From Thermoleophilia bacterium (GTDB taxonomy: Bacteria; Actinomycetota; Thermoleophilia; Gaiellales; Gaiellaceae): a DNA stretch of 62,479 nt. The stretch's first letter is position 1. Each line of letters opens with the position of its first letter. Under the pieces are notes generated by a model, which saw only the letters and a list, made by a program, of their open reading frames with translations, did not search any database and was not told the DNA's origin. The stretch is from positions 1-62,479 of the forward strand of contig JAICSH010000007.1 in NCBI GenBank assembly GCA_025936995.1. The letters run 5' to 3'. The position numbers were made by a program, and so were the translations under genes. Positions 17,249 to 24,468 of the stretch are shown here, piece after piece.

Positions 17249-18700
17249 ATGCTCCGGGTCAAGCCACGATTCCTTGCGCGTTCGCTGGCCGTGGTGGTGG
17301 TCGCCGTCGGCGTCGCAGGTCTCGGGGCCGCTTCAGCCGGCTCCGAGAGGATCGCGACGCACCGGTTTCCGACCGTGAAACCCGCGCTCACAGACGTCGA
17401 GCTCGTGTCCAGCGCGCTCACGCTGCCCACCGAGGCCCAGTGCTTCGCGATCGGACGGCGGTGCTTCACCGCGTCCTCGATGGAGAACGCCTACAACCTC
17501 CGGCCGCTGTACGCCTCGGGCAACGAGGGACAGGGAGTGACGATCGCGATCATCGACTCGTTCGGCAATCCGACCATGGCGGACGACCTCGCCAATTTCG
17601 ACACGCAGATGGGCCTTCCGCACATGTGCGGCGAGCCTGGCCAGGCGTGCGGGGACGGGATTCCGACGTTCACGCACGTGTACTGGAACGGCAAGACCCA
17701 GGTGAAGTCTCCGCCGCCCAGCAGCCAGGGCACCGGCTTGCAGGAGCGTGACGGCTGGATCGTGGAGACGGCGCTCGACGTCGAGTGGGCGCACGCGATG
17801 GCTCCCCTGGCGAACATCATCAACGTGACCACCAACCCTGCCGAGACGCAAGGCGTGCAGGGCCTGCCGCAGATGATGGACGCCGAGCAGTTCATCGTCG
17901 ACCACCACCAGGCGACCGTCATCACGCAGAGCTTCGGGACGACGGAGGAGAACTTCGACGGCACGCAGTCGCTCCTGAACCTGCGTCATGCGTTCGTGTC
18001 CGCCGCGCAGAACGGCGTCACCGTGCTCGCCAGCACCGGCGACTTCGGGACGGCGAACCCCGGCAAGACGCCGGTGTCCGATCCGGCCACGATCCCGTTC
18101 CCGACCGTCAACTGGCCGGCGTCGGATCCGCTCGTGACGGGCGTCGGCGGCACGTACCTGTGCAGCGATCCGATCACCGGCGCCGGCGTCGACTCCGTCG
18201 ACCCGCCGGTCAACTGCCAGTCGAACCCGGGAATCCGGGAGATCGGCTGGATCGACGCGGGCGGCGGCTTCAGCCACGTCTTCGCGCGACCGAGCTACCA
18301 GGACGCCCTTCCCGCCGGCTCGACTCCGATCGGCGACATGCGCGGTGTCCCGGATGTCGCCTTCCAGGCGAGCTCCCGCACCGCTCCGCTCGTGTTCGCC
18401 GGTGGTTCGGGCGGGGGCTGGTTCCTCGTCGGGGGAACGTCGTGCTCGTCGCCGATGTTCGCCGGGATCGTCGCGATCGCCGACCAGGTCGCGGGCCACG
18501 GGCTCGGGCTCATCAACCCGACGCTCTACGCGCTCGCGTCCGGGCCGGGTTACGCCTCCGACTTCTACGACGAGACGACCGGCAACAACCAGGCCGATCC
18601 CGACGTCCCGGGCTACCCGGCGACGCCCGGCTGGGATCCGGTGACCGGCGTCGGCACGCCGAACGCCGCGAACCTCGTGCCCGCGCTCGCGGCGGGCTAG
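17249..18700 (+). CDS. Secreted serine-carboxyl peptidase (sedolisin, S53-like)
   Basis: A 483-residue exported peptidase. The ATG at 17249 follows GGAGGGAGAG and gives a signal peptide at residues 1-30; an earlier ATG at 17210 is less likely. Sedolisin landmarks are present: GVTIAIIDSFGNPTMADDL (about 96-114), the Glu173-x3-Asp177 pair in ETALD, the oxyanion Asp265 in STGDFG, and the nucleophile Ser398 in GGTSCSSP. The calcium-site-like C-terminus is DPVTGVGTPN. The large N-terminal activation propeptide of most family members is missing; only about 50 residues separate the signal from the catalytic domain. It should act outside the cell, typically at acidic pH. Confidence 0.92.
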   Translation: MLRVKPRFLARSLAVVVVAVGVAGLGAASAGSERIATHRFPTVKPALTDVELVSSALTLPTEAQCFAIGRRCFTASSMENAYNLRPLYASGNEGQGVTIAIIDSFGNPTMADDLANFDTQMGLPHMCGEPGQACGDGIPTFTHVYWNGKTQVKSPPPSSQGTGLQERDGWIVETALDVEWAHAMAPLANIINVTTNPAETQGVQGLPQMMDAEQFIVDHHQATVITQSFGTTEENFDGTQSLLNLRHAFVSAAQNGVTVLASTGDFGTANPGKTPVSDPATIPFPTVNWPASDPLVTGVGGTYLCSDPITGAGVDSVDPPVNCQSNPGIREIGWIDAGGGFSHVFARPSYQDALPAGSTPIGDMRGVPDVAFQASSRTAPLVFAGGSGGGWFLVGGTSCSSPMFAGIVAIADQVAGHGLGLINPTLYALASGPGYASDFYDETTGNNQADPDVPGYPATPGWDPVTGVGTPNAANLVPALAAG

Positions 18701-18711
18701 CGGTCTTCCTT

Positions 18712-18739
18712 CCGGGGAGCCGCTCCGGCGGCTCCCCGG
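18712..18739. terminator. Bidirectional hairpin terminator
   Basis: A perfect 11-bp stem (CCGGGGAGCCG pairing with CGGCTCCCCGG) with loop CTCCGG lies between the convergent sedolisin and PQQ-propeller genes, 12 bp after one stop and three before the other. Confidence 0.8.
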
Positions 18740-18741
18740 CC

Positions 18742-20172
18742 TCAGCTCGGCCCGGCGTGCACGGCGTGGGTGTCCGTCCAGGCGATCATGCCGCCTGTGG
18801 TCGCCCCGAGGCGACGCACGAAGCCGGGGATCTTGCGTGGAGGGGCGATTCTCTTGCCGCTGACGGTGCACGGGAAGAGCCCTTCCTGTCCGGTGTACAT
18901 GCCGCCCCGCCCGCCGTAGTAGCTGGTGTGCGCGAGCCGGTACGTAATGATGTGCTGGCACCAGGCGTGCGCGGTCGGCGCGAGGCGACGCGTCCTACCG
19001 CTGCGGAGGTCGAGAGCGACCAGGCGGGAGCCGGCCTTGAGCACCATCACGGTCGAGGTGATCTGGGGCGGCACGACTTCGTTGCTCATGAGCGGGATGT
19101 TCCGGCCGGCCCTGAACGACCACTTCGTCCTTCCGGTCTTCGGGTCGAAGCCCTGGATGGTCACCGACGCGTTCGCCGACACCTTCGGCTTCCCGCCGCT
19201 CAGCGGGTACGTCACCGTCCCCGTATCGACCATGCGCAGGCCGACCGACGCCGCCGTGCCGGTGGACGGGGAGGTGTAGCCCGCCTGGCTCCGGCCGGGG
19301 CAGAGCAGCGGCTGGCCGCACGAGTAGAGGCCCCTCGCGCGCCAAAGGACGCGCCCGCCGTTCGCCGTGAACCCCGCGGTGATGAGACCGCCCAGATCGA
19401 GAGACGCCTCGCCGTTCTTGATCGCGGGCCGGGTCGCGACACTCCCCACGTACATGCCGAGGTTGGCGAAGCGGTCGAAGTCCCAGCCGCCGTCGCTCGA
19501 CGCACGCGGCAGCGGGAAGATGCGCGAGAGCGGGCGGCTCCACGCTTCCCGGCCGTTCGCGACAACGAGGAGCTGCTCGGGGCTCCGGCTGCCCGGGTCG
19601 AAGAGATCCGGACCGAGCTCCCGGCCCGGATCGTTGGCGGTACCCATCTTCACGTCCGCCAGCACCTTGCCGTCGGCGGTGGCGAAGCGGATCTGTCCCC
19701 AGCCGGCGCCGACGACGGTGCCGCTGACGCAGACCGCGCTCGGCTGGTCGGGGCAGATCTCCGGCCACGAGAAGAAGCGGCCGCCGTTCGAGCGCCAGAG
19801 AACGTTGCCCGAGGCGGCGTCCTTCGCCACCACGCGCGCGGCGCCGTTCCCGGGTGCTCCTACGCCTTCGAGATAGAAGACCGTCGTCCCGCGAACGGCC
19901 AGCTCCGCCGGTACGCCGGCCGTCACCGCCGACGGCGACGCCGGCGCCGCCCAGGCCGTTGAGCCCGTCCCAGCGTCGAGCGCCACGACCTCGAGCGTGC
20001 CACGGTGCTGCGCGTAGAACACGAACTTTCCGCCCACGGGCGCCGGCTGACTGACCGCGCCGACGTCGGTTCTCGTCCAGCCACGCCCGGTCACCGCGGA
20101 CGAAGCCGAGCCGGCGAGCGAGGCAGCCGCCAGCGCTCCCCCCACGACCAGCAACAGACCCCAACGTCTCAT
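18742..20172 (-). CDS. Secreted PQQ-like beta-propeller protein
   Basis: A 476-residue exported protein with a signal peptide at residues 1-26 (cleavage near SASSA). The rest has the repeated pattern of PQQ-enzyme-type propeller blades: VVALDAGTGSTAW, VVAKDAASGNVLW, IQGFDPKTGRTKW and LVALDLRSGRTRRL, each an Asp-x-x-(Ser/Thr)-Gly turn followed by a Trp or equivalent. No dehydrogenase active-site signature is seen, so I call it a structural or binding propeller (BamB-like fold), not an enzyme. It is convergent with the sedolisin gene and monocistronic. Confidence 0.82.
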   Translation of the reverse strand: MRRWGLLLVVGGALAAASLAGSASSAVTGRGWTRTDVGAVSQPAPVGGKFVFYAQHRGTLEVVALDAGTGSTAWAAPASPSAVTAGVPAELAVRGTTVFYLEGVGAPGNGAARVVAKDAASGNVLWRSNGGRFFSWPEICPDQPSAVCVSGTVVGAGWGQIRFATADGKVLADVKMGTANDPGRELGPDLFDPGSRSPEQLLVVANGREAWSRPLSRIFPLPRASSDGGWDFDRFANLGMYVGSVATRPAIKNGEASLDLGGLITAGFTANGGRVLWRARGLYSCGQPLLCPGRSQAGYTSPSTGTAASVGLRMVDTGTVTYPLSGGKPKVSANASVTIQGFDPKTGRTKWSFRAGRNIPLMSNEVVPPQITSTVMVLKAGSRLVALDLRSGRTRRLAPTAHAWCQHIITYRLAHTSYYGGRGGMYTGQEGLFPCTVSGKRIAPPRKIPGFVRRLGATTGGMIAWTDTHAVHAGPS

Positions 20173-20267
20173 GACCCGACCCTCCTGCGGTCTATTGGAT
20201 ACCTATATGTCTCTCGGCAGAGCCCGGCCCCGCCTTGAGTCACGATACGCCGCTGCGCGGCCGGAAG

Positions 20268-20873
20268 CTACGCGCGCGCGCTGAAGAGCGGCGTGGTCGT
20301 GGGCGCCGAGGCGCCGCCGGTGCGCTCGACGGTCACCGCGACAACCGCGTTCCGCGGCACGGTGCCGTGGAGCCGGACGGTCGTGCCTCCGCCGCCGGAG
20401 AAGAGCCCTGCGGGCCTGGCTCGCCTGCCCGCCGGGATCACCCAGGCCTCGTACGTCTTCCCGCTCGGCGCGCTCGAGAGGCCGGTGATGTGAAGCGTCG
20501 CGGTCCGGTCGGGGCCGAGGACGACGGTGACCACGCGCGTACGGCTCGACTGGCTGAGGGCGACCGCGAAGCCGACGATGACGCACGCCGCCGCGGCCGC
20601 CGCGACCCCCAGCCCACGTGCGACCCAGGGGCGCCGAAGGAGCGGGACGACGTTCGAGCGCTCCGCCGCCGCCGTGTCGAGGATCGATGCGCGCAGCCGC
20701 GGCGGGGGAGCCGGAGCGACCGTGCCGAAGGCGAGGGCGGTCGCGCTCTCGTTGAGCTCGGCGAGCTGCTCGCGGCACTCCTCGCACTGGCTCAGATGGC
20801 GCTCGTAGGCCTCGGCCTCGTCCGGGTCGAGCGCGTCGAGCGCGTATGCCGCGGTCAGGTCGTGGAGGTCCAT
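20268..20873 (-). CDS. Anti-sigma factor, RskA/zinc-binding type
   Basis: A 201-residue membrane anti-sigma factor. The cytoplasmic N-terminus has the zinc anti-sigma motif His26-x3-Cys30-x2-Cys33 (ERHLSQCEEC). One membrane helix spans about residues 86-108. The outer C-terminal domain (TYEAWVIPAG, then GTTVRLHGTVP) is the RskA-type domain. It overlaps the sigma gene by 19 bp and so is translationally coupled to it. By analogy with SigK/RskA it should hold the sigma factor inactive until the outer domain is proteolysed. The divergent operon contains the genes it most likely controls. Confidence 0.92.
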   Translation of the reverse strand: MDLHDLTAAYALDALDPDEAEAYERHLSQCEECREQLAELNESATALAFGTVAPAPPPRLRASILDTAAAERSNVVPLLRRPWVARGLGVAAAAAACVIVGFAVALSQSSRTRVVTVVLGPDRTATLHITGLSSAPSGKTYEAWVIPAGRRARPAGLFSGGGGTTVRLHGTVPRNAVVAVTVERTGGASAPTTTPLFSARA

Positions 20874-21436
20874 GACTTCTCCGTCCCCGGTTCCCCGAGC
20901 TGCTCGCGCAGCCGCGAGAGCCCCGTGAACATCCTGCTCTTGATCGTACCGAGCGGCTGGCCGAGCCTCTCGGCGAGCTCCGTCTGGCTGAACCCTCCGT
21001 AGTACGCGAGCTCGAGGGCCTCTCGCTGGGTGTCGGGAAGCCGGCGCAGCGCGGCCTGGACTCGCTCGCGCTGCAGGCGGAGCCACGCGTCCTCCTCCAC
21101 GCCTTCGACCGACGGCTCCGCGGCCTGGTCGAGCGACTCCGCGCGGCGTCGCTGCTCGCGGCGCACGGTGTCGACCGCGCGGCGGTGGACGAGGGTGAGG
21201 ATCCACGTGCTCGCCTTGCCGCGCTCCGGGACGAACCGGGACGCGGTCCGCCAGATGGTGAGGAACGCGTCCTGCACCGCGTCCTCGGCGAGGGTCTTGT
21301 CGCGGACGACGCGGAGCGCGAGCCCGTACGCGGTGCGCCCGTAGCGGTCGTAGAGCTCGGCCAGCGCCGACTGCTCCGAGCGGGCCGCGAGCGCCACGAG
21401 CGCCTCGTCCGAGAGGTGAGCGAGCTGGCGATCCAC
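20855..21436 (-). CDS. ECF RNA polymerase sigma factor (SigK-like)
   Basis: A 193-residue ECF sigma factor with a GTG start. Region 2 (about residues 25-92) includes YDRYGRTAYGLALRVV and AEDAVQDAFLTIW; region 4 (about 128-182) includes ALRRLPDTQREALELAYYGG and a helix-turn-helix ending GTIKSRMFTGL. The upstream in-frame extension runs through the promoter region and is not protein-like, so I start at GTG 21436. A GAACC-N15-GCGAAT element ends only 11 bp upstream of this GTG, implying an almost leaderless mRNA and probable self-activation. It is paired with an RskA-type anti-sigma factor. Confidence 0.93.
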   Translation of the reverse strand: MDRQLAHLSDEALVALAARSEQSALAELYDRYGRTAYGLALRVVRDKTLAEDAVQDAFLTIWRTASRFVPERGKASTWILTLVHRRAVDTVRREQRRRAESLDQAAEPSVEGVEEDAWLRLQRERVQAALRRLPDTQREALELAYYGGFSQTELAERLGQPLGTIKSRMFTGLSRLREQLGEPGTEKSWTSTT

Positions 21437-21446
21437 GACATCCGAT

Positions 21447-21506
21447 ATTCGCCCGCGGGACGTGGTCGGTTCAACCCGTCGAACCGGTCCGGCCGCTCGG
21501 GCGAAT
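21447..21506. promoter_or_regulatory. Twin divergent ECF-type promoters GAACC-N15-GCGAAT
   Basis: On the plus strand GAACC (21481-21485) and GCGAAT (21501-21506) are separated by 15 bp. On the minus strand the same two elements (21472-21468 and 21452-21447) are also separated by exactly 15 bp, and both spacers begin with G and end in CGG. The plus copy drives the Tat/DUF4331 operon, the minus copy the sigma gene. A GAACC-like -35 with a CGAAT-like -10 is typical of ECF promoters. Assignment to this particular sigma factor is inference. Confidence 0.7.
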
Positions 21507-21559
21507 GAGCGCCGACCGCATTCCGAGACGGCGGTGGGAGCCGCCGGGAAGGAGAACCA

Positions 21560-21838
21560 ATGGAACGCCTGAGTAGGCGCTCGTTCGTGAAGATCGCCGG
21601 CGCGGCCACCGGCGCAGCAGCGCTCGCCGCTGCGCCGCCGATCGCGCGGGCCGCGGTCGGGGAGGACGGCGCCCAGCCGATCGACCCGACGGCCGGCGTG
21701 CCGACTGAGCCGCTCGTGGCGTACGTGCGCGACGCCCGCCGCGGCGAAGTGACCGTCACCGCCGGCACCTCCGAGCACACGTACCGCGACCGCGTCCTCG
21801 TGCAGCGCCTGCTGCGCGCGGCTCGCAGAGGGGGATGA
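21560..21838 (+). CDS. Small Tat-signal protein
   Basis: A 92-residue protein with a twin-arginine signal: SRRSFVK at residues 5-11, a hydrophobic Ala/Gly stretch, and a cleavage-like site near PPIARAAV (about 26-33). The mature part is only about 60 residues (VPTEPLVAYVRDARRGEVTV, then a basic C-terminus RLLRAARRGG). I do not recognise the mature domain. GGGAAGGAGAACC precedes the ATG. It is the first gene of the operon, five bases upstream of the DUF4331 gene, which has no export signal itself. It may therefore act as the signal-bearing partner that carries the DUF4331 protein through Tat. Confidence 0.83.
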   Translation: MERLSRRSFVKIAGAATGAAALAAAPPIARAAVGEDGAQPIDPTAGVPTEPLVAYVRDARRGEVTVTAGTSEHTYRDRVLVQRLLRAARRGG

Positions 21839-21843
21839 GCTAG

Positions 21844-23208
21844 ATGTCCTCCCATCGCGAAGGCCCGGCCATCAGCCAGGACCCGGTCGCCGACAACGCC
21901 GACACGTACGCGTTCGTCAGCCCGGACGACCCGACGACGGTCACGATCATCACCAACTACGTCCCCCTCCAGGGGCCGCCCGGGGGGCCGAACTTCTTCG
22001 AGTTCGGCGACGACGTCCTCTACTCGATCTACGTCGACAACGACGGCGACGCGCTGCCGGAGATCGAGTACCAGTTCCGGTTCCGCACGACGCTCCAGAA
22101 CGAGGACACGTTCCTCTACAACACCGGCCCGATCGGGTCGCTCACCGACCCGAACTGGAACAAGCGGCAGCTCTACTCCGTCTCCGTTGTCCGCGGGAAG
22201 GGAAGGGCCGCTGTGCTCGGGACCGACCTCGCGTGCCCGCCGTGCAACATCGGCCCGCGCTCGACGCCGGACTACGACGACCTCGCTGCCGCGGCCGTGC
22301 ATCACCTGCCGTCGGGCGAGACGGTCTTCGCCGGCCAGCGGAACGACGGCTTCTTCGTCGACCTCGGGGCGATCTTCGACCTCGGCGACATCAGGGAGAT
22401 CCAGAACCTCCACCTGATCCCGTCCCCGGCCGGGACGAGCGTCGACCCGCTGAAGACGATGAACATCCACGCGATCGCGATCAAGGTGCCGATCCGGCTC
22501 CTGACGCGGGACGGCTCCGTGCCGAGCGATCCCGCCGGCGCCAAGGCCGTGCTCGGGATCTGGGGCGGCGCGAGCCGCCGCAAGGTGCAGATCCGCGACG
22601 GCTACTCGACGCAGTCGAGCGGGCCGTGGGTGCAGGTCTCGCGCCTCGGCAATCCGCTGTTCAACGAGGTGATCGTGCCCGTCGGCGACAAGGATCGCTG
22701 GAACGCGGTCGACCCGATCGACGACGTGGGTTTCGAGAAGTACGTGAACCAGCCGGAGCTCGCGAAGCTCCTGCCGGTCCTCTATCCCGGTGCATTCCCG
22801 AACCTGGCGGCGTACACCGCCAACCGGGCCGATCTCCACGCGATCCTGCTCACGGGGATCCCGGGCGGGATCGTCCCCGGGTTCCAGAACTTCACCGGCC
22901 CGAAGCCGGCGGACATGCTGCGGCTCAACGTCGCGATCCCGCCGACCGCCGCGAGCCCGAACGCCCTCGGCGTCGTCGGCGGCGATCTCGCCGGCTACCC
23001 GAACGGGCGCCGCGTGTTCGACGACGTCGTCTCGATCGAGCTGAAGGCGGTGGCAGGCGCAACGATCCCGCTCGTCGACCCGAGCTACACGGTCGACGGC
23101 GCGGTCGGTGCGGTCTCGTCGTACCTCACGCCGGGATCCGACCGCTACCAGGCGGCGTTCCCGTACCTCGGCACGCCGCACGACGGCTTCGACACGCCCT
23201 CGTCGTGA
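21844..23208 (+). CDS. DUF4331 family protein without its own signal peptide
   Basis: A 454-residue protein. The N-terminus SSHREGPAISQDPVADNADT is the DUF4331 signature, which in most relatives follows a signal peptide. Here it starts directly at residue 2, so the protein has no export signal. Other family landmarks are the early acidic segment YSIYVDNDGDALPEIEYQFRF (given as DNDGDALPEIEYQF), FAGQRNDGFFVDLGAIFDL, and a C-terminal PYLGTPHDGF. The biochemical role of DUF4331 is not established to my knowledge. The operon (Tat-signal protein, TatA, TatC, NiCoT permease) suggests export in folded form, possibly with a bound metal. The stop overlaps the next gene (GTGA). Confidence 0.9.
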   Translation: MSSHREGPAISQDPVADNADTYAFVSPDDPTTVTIITNYVPLQGPPGGPNFFEFGDDVLYSIYVDNDGDALPEIEYQFRFRTTLQNEDTFLYNTGPIGSLTDPNWNKRQLYSVSVVRGKGRAAVLGTDLACPPCNIGPRSTPDYDDLAAAAVHHLPSGETVFAGQRNDGFFVDLGAIFDLGDIREIQNLHLIPSPAGTSVDPLKTMNIHAIAIKVPIRLLTRDGSVPSDPAGAKAVLGIWGGASRRKVQIRDGYSTQSSGPWVQVSRLGNPLFNEVIVPVGDKDRWNAVDPIDDVGFEKYVNQPELAKLLPVLYPGAFPNLAAYTANRADLHAILLTGIPGGIVPGFQNFTGPKPADMLRLNVAIPPTAASPNALGVVGGDLAGYPNGRRVFDDVVSIELKAVAGATIPLVDPSYTVDGAVGAVSSYLTPGSDRYQAAFPYLGTPHDGFDTPSS

Positions 23209-23534
23209 GCCCGAACCACGACCACTCCACCGACGCTCGGCCAGAGCACGTGATGCTCGACCTCGGGCCGGGCGTCGGGGCCTTCGTCCTCCGCACCGGT
23301 GCGGATCTGCACGGGACGGAGATCGAGATCAGCCCCGCCGGCCGCGACGGCGATCGCTCGCACAAGCAGGTCCACGAGCGGCCGGTAGCCGGCCGGCCGC
23401 TCTACGGCGCCGTCTTCGACCAGGTACCTGCCGGCGCCTACACCCTCTGGCTCGACGGCCGGCCGCTGCGGCGCAACGTCGCCGTGGCGGGCGCGGCCGT
23501 CACAGACATCTCACTCGAGGAGGAACCCCGATGA
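23205..23534 (+). CDS. Small hypothetical protein, His-containing, beta-rich
   Basis: A 109-residue protein with a GTG start overlapping the DUF4331 stop (GTGA), and its own stop overlapping the tatA start (ATGA). The N-terminus has several histidines (SPNHDHSTDARPEHV) and more follow (DLHGTEIEISP, SHKQVHERP). The core looks like a small beta-sandwich (VMLDLGPGVGAFVLRT, then VPAGAYTLWLDGRPL). There is no signal or membrane segment, so it is cytoplasmic. I do not recognise a named family. The position between the DUF4331 and Tat genes and the histidines make a metal-handling or cargo-chaperone role conceivable, but this is inference. Confidence 0.72.
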   Translation: MSPNHDHSTDARPEHVMLDLGPGVGAFVLRTGADLHGTEIEISPAGRDGDRSHKQVHERPVAGRPLYGAVFDQVPAGAYTLWLDGRPLRRNVAVAGAAVTDISLEEEPR

Positions 23535-23710
23535 TCGGCTGGACAAGTCCCACGCACCTCGCGCTCCTGCTCCTGATCGCGCTCTGCCTCTTCGGCGCCA
23601 AGCGGCTCCCGGAGATCGGACGCTCTCTCGGGAGCGGCATGCGCGAGTTCAAGGAGTCCGTCACGCACCAGGCGCTGCCCGAGCCCGCCAACCGCGAGAC
23701 CGCCGACTGA
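23531..23710 (+). CDS. tatA: Sec-independent translocase TatA/E subunit
   Basis: A 59-residue TatA-type protein. It has one N-terminal membrane helix (about residues 7-22), the conserved hinge LFGAKRLPEIGRSLGSGMREF, and a short charged amphipathic tail. The Phe-Gly hinge and the length identify the family. It is embedded by four-base overlap upstream and a one-base overlap downstream in an operon with TatC and a likely Tat substrate, so this looks like a dedicated translocon and not the housekeeping copy. Confidence 0.94.
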   Translation: MIGWTSPTHLALLLLIALCLFGAKRLPEIGRSLGSGMREFKESVTHQALPEPANRETAD

Positions 23711-24468
23711 TGCGACCGCGCCGGCTCGCCCACGAAGAGGAGGCGACGCTCGTCGAGCACCTCGAGGAGCTGCGGGGACGGATCATGGTCTCGCTCGCCG
23801 CGGTCGCGGTGGCGACGGCCGTCGCGTTCGTCTTCCACGGCACGCTCCTCGAGTGGCTCGCACGGCCGTTGCCGCCCGCGCACCGGCACGTCGCCGCGTT
23901 CGGCGTGGCGGAGCCGTTCTCCGTCTCGGTCGCGGTGAGCCTGTACGCCGGGCTCCTCTTCGCGGTGCCGCTGATCCTGTGGCAGGTGTGGTCGTTCCTG
24001 GCTCCGGCGCTCGACCCTGCGGCCGAGCGCCGGATTCTCGCCCTGGCCGCGTTCGGGCTCGTCCTCGGAGCGGCCGGGCTCGCTTTCGGCTACGGGGTCC
24101 TGCTCCCGCGGGCCGTGCACTGGCTGACCGGCTATGACCCGAGCCACTTCCGGCTCCTCATTCGCGCGAGCAGCTACTACTCGTTCGTCGTCTCGGTGCT
24201 GCTCGGGGTGGTGTGCGTGTTCGAGCTGCCGCTCATCGTGCTGGCGCTGGTCGGTCTCGGCGTGCTCACCTCTGCCGGCCTGCGCCGGAACCGGCGGCGC
24301 GGCTACTTCATCGTCGCGGCGGCGGCGCTCGCCCTGCCCGGGCCGGACCCGGTGACGACGATGCTCGAGCTCCTGCCGATGTGGGCGCTGTTCGAGGGCT
24401 CGATCTGGCTCGCCGTGCTCGCGGAGCGGCGCGCGGCGAAGATGGCGCTCGTGGGAGCGGGGGCATGA
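23710..24468 (+). CDS. tatC: Sec-independent translocase TatC subunit
   Basis: A 252-residue six-helix membrane protein. The N-terminal cytoplasmic motif LVEHLEELRGRIMVS is the signal-peptide recognition segment, and the first-loop FSVSVAVSLYAGLLFAVPLILWQVWSFLAPAL region (quoted as FSVSVAVSLYAG and WQVWSFLAPAL) is conserved. It follows tatA with a one-base overlap and overlaps the NiCoT gene by four bases. TatC receives the twin-arginine signal of the small protein encoded at the start of the operon, or of other substrates. It is slightly divergent from housekeeping TatC, for example in LALPGPDPVTTMLELLPMW. Confidence 0.94.
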   Translation: MRPRRLAHEEEATLVEHLEELRGRIMVSLAAVAVATAVAFVFHGTLLEWLARPLPPAHRHVAAFGVAEPFSVSVAVSLYAGLLFAVPLILWQVWSFLAPALDPAAERRILALAAFGLVLGAAGLAFGYGVLLPRAVHWLTGYDPSHFRLLIRASSYYSFVVSVLLGVVCVFELPLIVLALVGLGVLTSAGLRRNRRRGYFIVAAAALALPGPDPVTTMLELLPMWALFEGSIWLAVLAERRAAKMALVGAGA

